The notes under the pieces: model-generated | Told to the model about the DNA's origin: nothing | The model's input: only the letters and a program-made list of their open reading frames with translations | Databases searched by the model: none | Assembly: GCF_040196175.1 (NCBI RefSeq) | Contig: NZ_JBEFNF010000001.1 | Coordinates: 310,001-374,000, forward strand | Length of the DNA: 64,000 bases | Direction of reading: 5' to 3' | Source: Halospina sp040196175 | GTDB taxonomy: Bacteria > Pseudomonadota > Gammaproteobacteria > Pseudomonadales > Oleiphilaceae | Part shown: one piece after another, positions 8,336 to 16,400 of the stretch | How positions within the stretch are numbered: the first letter of the stretch is position 1 | Layout of the letters: each line of letters starts with the position of its first letter | Made by a program: the position numbers and the translations under genes

Positions 8336-8464
8336 TGGGAGCTGCGGCTGTCTGTCGGCATGAATGGGCCATTATTATAGACAGCAGCAGTCATTGATGA
8401 ACGTCAGCAATGCAAAACATTTTCAGCGATGGCTGGAGTGTGAGCCAGATCGCATTCAAGGCGC

Positions 8465-9820
8465 TTACAGGGGCCTGTTGTCGTCCGGATGGGCGAGCCA
8501 CAGCAGGCCAATCGCCAGCAGAATGGCCGGGATACCCAGGCCGGCGGTGATCAGAAAGAAGCCGATCCAGCCCACATTCTCGGCAACGACCCCGGTAAAG
8601 CCGCCCAGAAACTGACCGGGCAGGGTCATCAGGGAACTGAAAAGGGCGTACTGGGTGGCGGTGTACCGGGTGTTGGTGAGGCTGGAAAGGTAGGCGATGA
8701 ACACCGAGATGGAGAGCCCGCCGGTGACGTTGTCCGCTACGATAGCGGCCACCAGGCCGATGGTTTCCGGGCCGATGCCAGCCAGCCAGGCGAAGGTTAG
8801 GTTGGTGATCGGCGCCATGAAGGCGGTTCCAACCAGCATGCGGGCAATGCCGAAACGCGCCACCATGAGGCCGCCCAGGGCGGCGCCCACCAGGGTCATG
8901 GCGAGGCCGAAGGCGGCCGCAATATTAGCAATCTGCTCTTTGGTGAATCCCAGATCCAGGTAGAAGGGGTTAGCCATCACGCCCATGAAAATATCGCTGA
9001 TCCGGAAGGTGGCTATGAACACCAGGATGATGATGGCGGCCCTGCCATAACGCCGGAAAAAATCCGTGAAAGGGCAGACCACGGCGCCAATCAACCAGGC
9101 TGTGGCGCGCTGGCGCAGACCAGTGTGGTGGGTGTCGGCCAGATACTGGATGACCCGCTCTTCGGACTCTGGTGCAAAACGGTCGGCTTCCGCTACTGGT
9201 TCGCGGCTAATCAGGGTGGTGATCATGCCGATGGCCATGAGCGCCGCCATGACGCCATAGGAAAGCGACCAGCTGCCAATGGCGGCCACGTGGAGTGCCC
9301 CGGCACCGGCCGCCAGGATCGCCACCCGATAGCCCGTTACATAGGTGGCGGCCATGGCCGCCTGGTGGGTGTCAGGGGCGGCTTCCACGCGGTAGGCATC
9401 AATGGCCACGTCCTGGGTGGCGGAGCCAAACGCGGCCATCACCGCCCAGGCTGCGACCAGCCAGAGCTGTTCCCGGGGGTCGGTGAGCGCCATGCCCAGC
9501 AGGCTCACCGCAACAGCTACCTGTGCGGCCAGCATCCAGGCCCGACGCCGGCCCAACAACGAGCTGATGAGCGGAAGAGGAAGACGGTCAACCAGTGGCG
9601 CCCAGAGCACCTTTATGGAATGCGCCATGCCGACCCAGCTGAGAAAACCGATGGCGGCCAGTTCAACATTGAGGTCGCGCAGCCAGGCGGTAAAGGTGCC
9701 CCCCACCAGCAGCAGAGGCAGTCCTGCTGAGAACCCCAGGAACAGCATGCCGATCACACGCGGGTTCAGGTAGACCTTCCAGGCGGGGTAGAGGGTGCGC
9801 TGGGACGCCGGATCATTCAT
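8465..9820 (-). CDS. ampG: AmpG-type muropeptide permease (MFS)
   Basis: Inner-membrane transporter of 451 residues with about 12-14 hydrophobic segments. It resembles AmpG, which imports GlcNAc-anhydroMurNAc peptides for cell-wall recycling and feeds beta-lactamase induction. Family-typical stretches are the N-terminal LNPRVIGMLFLGFSAGLPLLL, the WVGMAHSIKVLWAPLVDRLPLP loop and ATQDVAIDAYRVE. No ampC, ampD or ampR gene is near, so the link to recycling rests on family alone. It is transcribed away from fxsA, with 77 bases between the two starts that must hold both promoters. The ATG has no strong ribosome site; a nearby alternative start cannot be excluded. Confidence 0.85.
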   Translation of the reverse strand: MNDPASQRTLYPAWKVYLNPRVIGMLFLGFSAGLPLLLVGGTFTAWLRDLNVELAAIGFLSWVGMAHSIKVLWAPLVDRLPLPLISSLLGRRRAWMLAAQVAVAVSLLGMALTDPREQLWLVAAWAVMAAFGSATQDVAIDAYRVEAAPDTHQAAMAATYVTGYRVAILAAGAGALHVAAIGSWSLSYGVMAALMAIGMITTLISREPVAEADRFAPESEERVIQYLADTHHTGLRQRATAWLIGAVVCPFTDFFRRYGRAAIIILVFIATFRISDIFMGVMANPFYLDLGFTKEQIANIAAAFGLAMTLVGAALGGLMVARFGIARMLVGTAFMAPITNLTFAWLAGIGPETIGLVAAIVADNVTGGLSISVFIAYLSSLTNTRYTATQYALFSSLMTLPGQFLGGFTGVVAENVGWIGFFLITAGLGIPAILLAIGLLWLAHPDDNRPL

Positions 9821-9897
9821 GGATTACGATACCGTATGGTTGAACTCGGGCACCGTCGCCCCGATGCTAAAAACATACTCATTTACCTGGAGACTGC

Positions 9898-10416
9898 ATG
9901 CCCGTATTTCTGATCGCCTTCATCATCATTCCCGTCATCGAGATGGTCATCCTCATCGAAGTCGGGGGGCTGATCGGCGCCCTGCCCACGGTGGGCCTGG
10001 TGCTGCTGACGGCTGTGATCGGAGCGGGCATGCTGCGTCAGCAGGGAGCTGCCACGCTTCTTCGCGCCAACCAGCGCATGGCCAGCGGCGAGCTGCCAGC
10101 CCAGGAAATGGCAGAGGGCCTGCTGCTGGCCGTGGGCGGAGCCCTGTTGCTTACACCCGGATTTGTGACCGATGCCGTGGGCTTTGCCTGCCTGATTCCG
10201 TTCACGCGGCGCTGGCTCAGCGGCTATGTGGTGAATCGTATGGTGTTCGGCGGGGGCGCGTCCATGGGCGGGCATTACCAATACCACCAGTCCGGCCAGT
10301 TTCACGATCGGGGGCCACGCCGGGATGCCTATGGCAATATCATCATTGAGGGTGAGTTCGAGCAGCAGGAACAGCCCAGGGATGATCACGATCCCGACCG
10401 GCTGGACCGTCAGTAA
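9898..10416 (+). CDS. fxsA: FxsA-family inner-membrane protein
   Basis: Membrane protein of 172 residues with the FxsA domain: hydrophobic helices at about residues 1-50 and 75-115, an internal LLLAVGGALLLTPGFVTDAVGF repeat-like stretch, and a polar C-terminal tail rich in Gly, His and Arg. FxsA overproduction in E. coli relieves exclusion of phage T7 by the F plasmid; its normal role is unclear. As in E. coli it lies directly upstream of groES, which supports the assignment. A GGAGACTGC ribosome site precedes the ATG. Its stop is followed by a T7 run but only weak stem potential. Confidence 0.85.
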   Translation: MPVFLIAFIIIPVIEMVILIEVGGLIGALPTVGLVLLTAVIGAGMLRQQGAATLLRANQRMASGELPAQEMAEGLLLAVGGALLLTPGFVTDAVGFACLIPFTRRWLSGYVVNRMVFGGGASMGGHYQYHQSGQFHDRGPRRDAYGNIIIEGEFEQQEQPRDDHDPDRLDRQ

Positions 10417-10436
10417 ATTTTTTTGCCGGGTGGGGA

Positions 10437-10463
10437 TTGAAAACTGGCAGCGTATCCCCAAAT
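10437..10463 (+). promoter_or_regulatory. Sigma-32 heat-shock promoter of groESL
   Basis: TTGAAAA (10437-10443) and CCCCAAAT (10456-10463) are separated by 13 bases counted from TTGAAA, close to the sigma-32 consensus CTTGAAA-N13-CCCCATNT. Transcription would start near 10470, giving a leader of about 75 bases before groES. No CIRCE-type inverted repeat is visible. Confidence 0.75.
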
Positions 10464-10544
10464 TCACTGATCACAAGGCCAATGTGCTTTGGGTAACCTT
10501 AACTCATTGCTTAACCGACGAACCGACACTGGAGACAAGCAGCA

Positions 10545-10835
10545 ATGAAAATCCGTCCGTTACACGATCGCGTTGTCGTGCGTCGCAAGGAAGAAGAAGA
10601 GAAGACCGCTGGTGGCATCGTGCTGCCCGGTAATGCCCAGGAAAAGCCCTCCCAGGGCGAGGTTCTGGCCGTGGGCGAGGGTAAGACCCTGGATAACGGC
10701 GAAGTACGCAAGCCGGCGGTGAATGTCGGCGATCAGGTTGTGTTCGGGCAGTTTGCCGGTAACACCGTCAAGGTCGACGGCGAAGAACTGCTGATCATGA
10801 GCGAGAACGATATCTACGGTGTACTGGAAGCCTGA
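10545..10835 (+). CDS. groES: Co-chaperonin GroES
   Basis: The 96-residue protein is full length for GroES, the heptameric lid of the GroEL folding chamber in the cytoplasm. The opening MKIRPLHDRVVVRR is the family signature. The mobile loop (about residues 17-33, KTAGGIVLPGNAQEK) carries the IVL tripeptide that contacts GroEL, and the protein ends IMSENDIYGVLEA. It is the first gene of the groESL operon, behind a sigma-32 promoter and 55 bases ahead of groEL. Nothing unusual is seen. Confidence 0.98.
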   Translation: MKIRPLHDRVVVRRKEEEEKTAGGIVLPGNAQEKPSQGEVLAVGEGKTLDNGEVRKPAVNVGDQVVFGQFAGNTVKVDGEELLIMSENDIYGVLEA

Positions 10836-10890
10836 GACGGCTTCCGGCATCTGACGAGTTTCAACAGTCAACGAACAGGAAACGAGCACT

Positions 10891-12549
10891 ATGGCGAAAG
10901 AGATCAAGTTTTCCGATCACGCCCGCACTCAGATGGTCAACGGGGTCAATACCCTGGCTGACGCGGTCAAGGTCACCCTCGGTCCCAAGGGCCGTAACGT
11001 GGTGATGGACAAGTCCTTCGGTGCACCGAACGTCACTAAAGACGGTGTAAGCGTTGCCAAAGAAATTGAACTGGAAGACAAGTTCGAGAACATGGGCGCT
11101 CAGATGGTCAAGGAAGTCGCTTCCCAGACCAATGACAACGCCGGTGACGGCACCACTACCGCAACCGTTCTGGCACAGGCCATCGTGCGCGAGGGTGTTA
11201 AGGCTGTAACCGCGGGGATGAACCCCATGGACCTCAAGCGTGGCATCGACAAGGCCTGCGAGGCAGCGGTTGAAGAGATCCGCCAGCTTTCCACCCCCTG
11301 TAACGATTCCAAGACCATCGCCCAGGTAGGCACCATCTCCGCTAACAGCGATGACACTGTTGGCGAACTGATTGCGGACGCGATGGACAAGGTTGGCCAG
11401 GAAGGGGTCATCACCGTTGAGGAGGGCCGTGGCCTTGAGGATGAGCTGGAAGTGGTTGAAGGCATGCAATTCGACCGCGGCTACCTCTCGCCCTACTTCA
11501 TCAACAACAACGAGAGCATGACCGTCGAGCTGGACGACCCCTACATCCTGCTCGTCGACAAGAAGATCTCCAATGTTCGCGACCTGTTGCCGACGCTGGA
11601 AGCGGTTTCCAAGTCCGGCAAGCCGTTGCTGATCATTGCCGAGGACGTTGAAAGCGAAGCGCTGGCGACTCTGGTGGTCAACAATATGCGCGGCATCGTC
11701 AAGGTTGCTGCGGTCAAGGCTCCCGGCTTTGGTGACCGTCGCAAGGAGATGATGCAGGACATCGCCGTTCTTACTGGCGGTACCGTGATCTCCGAGGAAG
11801 TCGGCCTGACCCTTGAGAATGTCTCCCTGGATGACCTGGGAAGTGCTAAGCGCATCAACATCAGCAAGGAAGACAGCACCGTTATCAACGGCAATGGTCA
11901 GCAGCACGACATCGAAGCCCGCACTGGCCAGATCAAGAAGCAGATCGAGGACAGCACCTCTGACTATGACAAGGAAAAGCTCCAGGAGCGCCTTGCCAAG
12001 CTGGCTGGTGGTGTCGCCGTGATCAAGGTGGGCGCTGGCTCCGAAGTTGAGATGAAGGAGAAGAAGGCCCGCGTTGAGGATGCGTTGCACTCCACCCGCG
12101 CTGCGGTTGAAGAAGGCATCGTATCCGGCGGCGGTGTGGCTCTGGTGCGCGCGCTGCAGGCTATTGAAGGACTTAAGGGCGATAACGAAGAGCGCCAGAT
12201 GGGCATCAACCTGCTGCGTCGTGCCATGGAAGCGCCGCTCAAGCAGATCGCCTACAATTCCGGTGATGAGCCGGCCGTTGTGGTCGATAAGGTGCTTCAG
12301 GGTGAGGGCAACTACGGATACAACGCCGCAACTGGCGCTTACACCGACATGCTCGAAGCCGGCATCATTGATCCGGCCAAGGTAACCCGCTCTGCACTGC
12401 AGGCAGCGGCGTCCGTGGCTGGCTTGATGATCACCACCGAGTGCATGATCGCTGATCAGCCGGAAGAGAGCGACGGCGGCGGTGCCGGTGCCGGTGGCGG
12501 TGGCATGCCCGATATGGGCGGCATGGGAGGTATGGGCGGCATGATGTAA
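10891..12549 (+). CDS. groEL: Chaperonin GroEL (Hsp60)
   Basis: The 552-residue protein is full length for GroEL, the ATP-driven 14-mer chaperonin that encloses unfolded proteins with GroES. Visible signatures are KVTLGPKGRNVVMDK near the N-terminus, the ATP-binding GDGTTTATVLAQ (from about residue 86), EDALHSTRAAVEEGIVSGGG (about 397-416) and the flexible C-terminal GGM repeat tail. The ribosome site is AGGAAACGAG. It is followed by a strong intrinsic terminator that closes the operon. A 646-codon minus-strand frame over this gene is only an antisense shadow. Confidence 0.98.
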   Translation: MAKEIKFSDHARTQMVNGVNTLADAVKVTLGPKGRNVVMDKSFGAPNVTKDGVSVAKEIELEDKFENMGAQMVKEVASQTNDNAGDGTTTATVLAQAIVREGVKAVTAGMNPMDLKRGIDKACEAAVEEIRQLSTPCNDSKTIAQVGTISANSDDTVGELIADAMDKVGQEGVITVEEGRGLEDELEVVEGMQFDRGYLSPYFINNNESMTVELDDPYILLVDKKISNVRDLLPTLEAVSKSGKPLLIIAEDVESEALATLVVNNMRGIVKVAAVKAPGFGDRRKEMMQDIAVLTGGTVISEEVGLTLENVSLDDLGSAKRINISKEDSTVINGNGQQHDIEARTGQIKKQIEDSTSDYDKEKLQERLAKLAGGVAVIKVGAGSEVEMKEKKARVEDALHSTRAAVEEGIVSGGGVALVRALQAIEGLKGDNEERQMGINLLRRAMEAPLKQIAYNSGDEPAVVVDKVLQGEGNYGYNAATGAYTDMLEAGIIDPAKVTRSALQAAASVAGLMITTECMIADQPEESDGGGAGAGGGGMPDMGGMGGMGGMM

Positions 12550-12586
12550 GCCCCCTTTCCTCACCGCCGGTGTGACCGGCTCCAAG

Positions 12587-12622
12587 AAAACCCCCGGTGG
12601 CGGTTCGCCTCGGGGGTTTTTT
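12587..12622 (+). terminator. Rho-independent terminator of groESL
   Basis: CCCCCG and CGGGGG form the outer stem, with an inner GGCG/CGCC stem around a GTT loop, and six T follow. It starts about 40 bases after the groEL stop. Confidence 0.9.
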
Positions 12623-12666
12623 ATGGTTATCCTGTCGTCGCCGCCATCGCAGTAGTTGTCGTAAGG

Positions 12667-13491
12667 ATGCGTAGATCGTCCCCTCAAAACGCTGAATCGT
12701 CCTCCGGAACTGAGCCCCCCCGCTTCCGGCTCGGGCCGTTTCGGTTGTTTTTTCTCGTCCTGGTTCTTGTATTGACCTGGATGCTCGCACTGGTTATCCA
12801 TCTTCCCGCCGGGTGGGTATGGGCTCAGGTGGCGCGTCAGGTGCCCGTGCCAGAGGTGGTTGAGGTCCAGCAGGTGGGGGGGACCGTCTGGTCCGGTGAT
12901 GCCTGGCTACACGTTCAGGGTTTGCCCTTGCGCTTGAGCTGGCAGCTTCAGCCAGGGTCGGTGATTCACGGTTTTGTCCCGCTGGAATGGCGACTCCAGT
13001 CACGGGGGTCCCGAGCCGAGGGCAGTGTAACCACCATGCTCGATGGCCGCGTGCGGGTGCTGCTGCGTCATGCCCGTGTGGATCTGGCCGAGATCACCGC
13101 TCATGATCTGGGCGTGAAGCCACTCCGGGTCCCCGGCGTTGTGACGCTTGAAAGCTTTTTCGGGGTCTGGGATCCGGAGCGTGGTCTTAGCGATTTTCAG
13201 GGACAGGGTCAGTGGCCGGGGGGCACTGTGACCTGGCCCATGGGGAGCCAGGTTCGCCAGTCCGGCATGCCACCGATAGAGGGGCAACTCACCAGCAGCA
13301 ATGGGCAGCCCGAGCTCGTACTCATGGAACAGGGCAGTTCGCAGCCGGCAGTGCGTGTGCTTTTGGATGCCGGAGGCAGGGCGCAGGTTGAGCTCTACAA
13401 ACGCTGGATTGAGTTCCTGGGGCTGGATTTCGCCCCGGGGGCAGCACCGGGAGATGTGGTTTTCCGTGTCAGTCAGCAGGTGGCGCCATGA
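12667..13491 (+). CDS. gspN: Type II secretion system protein N
   Basis: Bitopic inner-membrane protein of 274 residues with one membrane anchor (about 27-47, FFLVLVLVLTWMLALVI) and a periplasmic domain of GspN/XcpN type. Recognisable features are the segment VGGTVWSGDAWLHVQGLPLRLSWQ after the anchor and a beta-rich C-terminal half. GspN is an accessory, non-universal T2SS component, sometimes described as related to outer-membrane lipid-handling proteins. The stop overlaps the gspC start by four bases, so N-C-D form one operon. Its position first, ahead of gspC, differs from the usual place at the end of gsp clusters. The pseudopilins and the E, F, L and M genes are not in this window. Confidence 0.75.
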   Translation: MRRSSPQNAESSSGTEPPRFRLGPFRLFFLVLVLVLTWMLALVIHLPAGWVWAQVARQVPVPEVVEVQQVGGTVWSGDAWLHVQGLPLRLSWQLQPGSVIHGFVPLEWRLQSRGSRAEGSVTTMLDGRVRVLLRHARVDLAEITAHDLGVKPLRVPGVVTLESFFGVWDPERGLSDFQGQGQWPGGTVTWPMGSQVRQSGMPPIEGQLTSSNGQPELVLMEQGSSQPAVRVLLDAGGRAQVELYKRWIEFLGLDFAPGAAPGDVVFRVSQQVAP

Positions 13492-14300
13492 GTCGCTGGC
13501 CGGTTCGTCTGGCTCATCTGCTATTGGTGGTGCTGGCGATCCAGCTCGGCTGGAAGGGCGGTCAGTGGAGTTGGCGTGTGATCTGGCCGGAGCCGTCAGA
13601 GCCGGTGGAGCTCACGCTTTCGGGCAGTGCACCCCGGGAAAGCGCAGGTAGCGCCGTTGTGCTGGGTGAGATGGCGCTCTTTGGCCGCGCGGCCTCGGGC
13701 GATGGTGATGATGTCTCCCGCGTGGAAAGGGAAACTGCTCCTGAAACAGGGCTTACACTGACGCTTCATGGCGTGTTTCTGGCCACCCGCGGTAAAGGCT
13801 CCAGTGCTATCCTCTCCGGGCGGGGCGGGACCGCTGAGCGCTACAGCGTGGGCGATGAACTCCCAGGTGGCGCGCAACTGGTGGCCGTGGAGTCCAATCG
13901 CATTCTGTTGCGGCGCAACGGCGAAGTGGAGTCGCTGAGTTTTGATGACGAGGGGCTCACACTTGGTGGGGTTGCGGCTGTAGGAGAAAGCACGGAAGAT
14001 AACCGGGCCGGAGTTGAGCGCGCCGTTGCCGCACTTGAGGACAATCCCCGGGAGACAATTGCCAAAGCTGGTTTCCGACCCAACGACAACGGTCCTGGCT
14101 ATGTCTATGACGGCACCAATGAACAGCTTTCGGCCATGAACCTGCAACAGGGAGATGTGATCATCTCCGTCAATGGACAGCAGCTGGGCGATATCGAGGC
14201 AGATCGGGCAAACCTTGAACGCTGGATGAACTCGGATCGGCTCGAGCTGGAAATTGAGCGTGGGGGAACACGCTTTTCATTCACGGTTCCGGTTCCGTAA
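13488..14300 (+). CDS. gspC: Type II secretion system protein C
   Basis: Inner-membrane clamp protein of 270 residues that links the inner-membrane platform to the secretin GspD. It has a short cytoplasmic N-terminus, one anchor (about 7-25) and a periplasmic HR domain (about 85-150, LTLHGVFLATRGKGSSAILSG followed by YSVGDEL). A C-terminal PDZ-like domain (about 185-270) contains LQQGDVIISVNGQQLGD. PDZ-bearing GspC proteins are thought to help recruit substrates. It overlaps gspN by four bases and precedes gspD by 38 bases. Confidence 0.9.
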   Translation: MSRWPVRLAHLLLVVLAIQLGWKGGQWSWRVIWPEPSEPVELTLSGSAPRESAGSAVVLGEMALFGRAASGDGDDVSRVERETAPETGLTLTLHGVFLATRGKGSSAILSGRGGTAERYSVGDELPGGAQLVAVESNRILLRRNGEVESLSFDDEGLTLGGVAAVGESTEDNRAGVERAVAALEDNPRETIAKAGFRPNDNGPGYVYDGTNEQLSAMNLQQGDVIISVNGQQLGDIEADRANLERWMNSDRLELEIERGGTRFSFTVPVP

Positions 14301-14338
14301 CCGGCTTACCAGAGACAATCACAGGCACTGGTTATCCG

Positions 14339-16339
14339 ATGATCCGCATGCAACGACTGTTTTTCGCGTTTGCGCTGGCACTACTGGCATCCATGCCCCT
14401 CATGGCCCAGGACAACCCCCAGCCCGCAGATGAGGCCGCGGCTGAAACCGGGAGCCCTGAAACCTGGACGGTGAATCTCAAGGATGCTGATATACGGGCC
14501 CTGGTGGATCAGGTTTCGGATATCACTGGCTACAGTTTTGTGGTGGATCCGCGCGTGAAGGGCAAGGTCACGGTGGTCTCTGAGACGCCGATGAATAAGC
14601 AGGAGGTCTATGATCTCTTCCTCTCGGTGTTGCATGTGCATGGCTTCACCGCTATTCCCGGGGAAGAGTCCATCAAGGTGATCCAGCAAAGCGATGCCAA
14701 GCAGACCGCCGAGGACATCACCCGCTTTATGGATGTGCCGTCCGAGCAGCTGATGACGCGCGTTATCCATGTGGAGAACGTCAGCGCCATGCAGCTGGTG
14801 CCCATCCTGCGCCCCATGGTGGCCAGTTACGGGCATCTTGCGGGGGTTTCCGCCGCGAATGCGCTGATCATCAGTGACCACAAGGCCAACATTGAGCGCA
14901 TGCAGGGCCTGATTGATGACCTGGATAAACCCACCGACTCCGAGGTTGAGGTGGTCCAGCTGGAAGAAGCCTACGTTGGTGACATGGTGGAATTGCTTCA
15001 GGAACTGGGCCCGGATCAGCTCAGTGGGCGGGGCGGCAGTGACGACGGCAGTTCCGCCAGCGTGGTTGCCGATGAGCGCAGTAATCGCCTCATCCTGCGT
15101 GGCACCAGCACCTTCCGCGAGAAAGTGCGGGAGCTGGTCGAAAAGCTTGATACCCCCAGTACCAGCCGGGGTACCACTAAGGTCATACGGCTGAGCCATG
15201 CCGATGCCACCAAGCTCAGTGAGATGCTGAGTGGATTGATGGGTGACATCACAGAGGGCGAAAGCGGCGGCCAGGGCAATGGTGGCCAGACCGACGCTTC
15301 CGTCTATGCGAATAAAGGCCTCAATGCTCTGGTGGTGCGCGCCGAGCCGCAGGTGATGAGCGAGATCGAATCCATCGTGAATCAACTGGATGTGCGTCGT
15401 GCCCAGGTTCTTATTGAGGCGGCGATCGTGGAGATCAGCAATGAAGCCGGTCAGGATCTGGGTGTCCAGTGGGGCGCGGGGGATGAATCCGGTAACTCCA
15501 CCGCACCCGTGGCTGGCACCAACTTCAATAACGTGGGTGTCAGCCTCAACGCCGTACTCGGCCAGATCCTGGGTGGATCGACCGGTAGCAGTGAGGGCAG
15601 CAGTAATCTTGGGTTGGGGGCTGGACTCTCCATTGGGGCCGGAGACCGCGATTCGAGTGGCATAACCTGGGGGGTTCTGATTCAGGCCCTATCCACCTCC
15701 AGTAAGGCCAATCTGCTGTCCACACCGTCGATCATCACTCTGGACAACGAGGAATCCGAGATCATCGTGGGCCAGAACGTGCCTTTTCGCACAGGGCAGT
15801 CCACCAGTACCGGTGATGGTCTCCAGAACCCCTTTACAACGATTGAGCGCAAGGACATTGGCCTGACCCTGAACGTCAAGCCCAGCATCAGCGCGGACGA
15901 TGTGGTCAAGCTGGCGGTGGAGCAGACTACCGAGGATATTGGTCAGTCACTGGACAGCGCCGCCGATCTGATTACCGAAAAGCGCGAGATCAAGACCACC
16001 GTGCTGGCTGACGATGAAGAAACCATCGTTCTGGGCGGTCTGATCAATGAGGATTACAGGGTGAGCAAGAGCAAGGTGCCGCTGCTTGGTGATATTCCGT
16101 TGCTTGGGGCACTGTTCCGCAGCGAAACCAAAACACGACAGAAGCGCAACCTGATTGTCTTCCTCAGGCCGACCATTCTGCGTGAGGAAGGTGAAGCGGA
16201 TCAGGTCGCCCGCACCCAGTTCAAGCGCCTGTGGCGGGTGAATCTGGGGATGAACGGGGACGAGCAAGGCGAGGATCAGCCGCAGCGGCCCGCGATGGAG
16301 GAAATGTTCCGGGGCAACCCGCTGCCACCGGTGGAGTGA
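14339..16339 (+). CDS. gspD: Type II secretion system secretin GspD
   Basis: Outer-membrane secretin of 666 residues that forms the exit channel of the T2SS. The signal peptide covers about residues 1-24 (cleavage near SMPLMAQ). The N0 domain begins WTVNLKDADIRALVDQVSDITGYSFVVDP. Repeated N1-N3 domains carry RVIHVENVSAMQLVPILRPM and RLILRGT. The secretin core includes VLIEAAIVEI, LLSTPSIITLDNEESEIIVGQNVPF, and near the C-terminus VPLLGDIPLLGALFR followed by NLIVFLRPTIL. An in-frame ATG three codons downstream is an alternative start. No pilotin gene is adjacent. Confidence 0.95.
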   Translation: MIRMQRLFFAFALALLASMPLMAQDNPQPADEAAAETGSPETWTVNLKDADIRALVDQVSDITGYSFVVDPRVKGKVTVVSETPMNKQEVYDLFLSVLHVHGFTAIPGEESIKVIQQSDAKQTAEDITRFMDVPSEQLMTRVIHVENVSAMQLVPILRPMVASYGHLAGVSAANALIISDHKANIERMQGLIDDLDKPTDSEVEVVQLEEAYVGDMVELLQELGPDQLSGRGGSDDGSSASVVADERSNRLILRGTSTFREKVRELVEKLDTPSTSRGTTKVIRLSHADATKLSEMLSGLMGDITEGESGGQGNGGQTDASVYANKGLNALVVRAEPQVMSEIESIVNQLDVRRAQVLIEAAIVEISNEAGQDLGVQWGAGDESGNSTAPVAGTNFNNVGVSLNAVLGQILGGSTGSSEGSSNLGLGAGLSIGAGDRDSSGITWGVLIQALSTSSKANLLSTPSIITLDNEESEIIVGQNVPFRTGQSTSTGDGLQNPFTTIERKDIGLTLNVKPSISADDVVKLAVEQTTEDIGQSLDSAADLITEKREIKTTVLADDEETIVLGGLINEDYRVSKSKVPLLGDIPLLGALFRSETKTRQKRNLIVFLRPTILREEGEADQVARTQFKRLWRVNLGMNGDEQGEDQPQRPAMEEMFRGNPLPPVE

Positions 16340-16340
16340 G

Positions 16341-16362
16341 GCCCCGCTCCGGCCAGCGGGGC
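16341..16362. terminator. GC-rich hairpin after gspD
   Basis: GCCCCGCT and AGCGGGGC make a perfect 8-bp stem around CCGGCC, two bases after the gspD stop. There is no T-run on either side, so it may work as an RNA-stabilising or Rho-assisted end between convergent genes. Confidence 0.5.
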
Positions 16363-16400
16363 GGCACAGCTGATCTTAGGTTGCTGGTGCCGCCCTCGTA

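Noticed and set aside
10861..12801. 646-codon minus-strand frame across groEL
   Set aside because: It is antisense to a clearly real groEL, has a His/Gly/Asp-rich shadow composition and no family resemblance.
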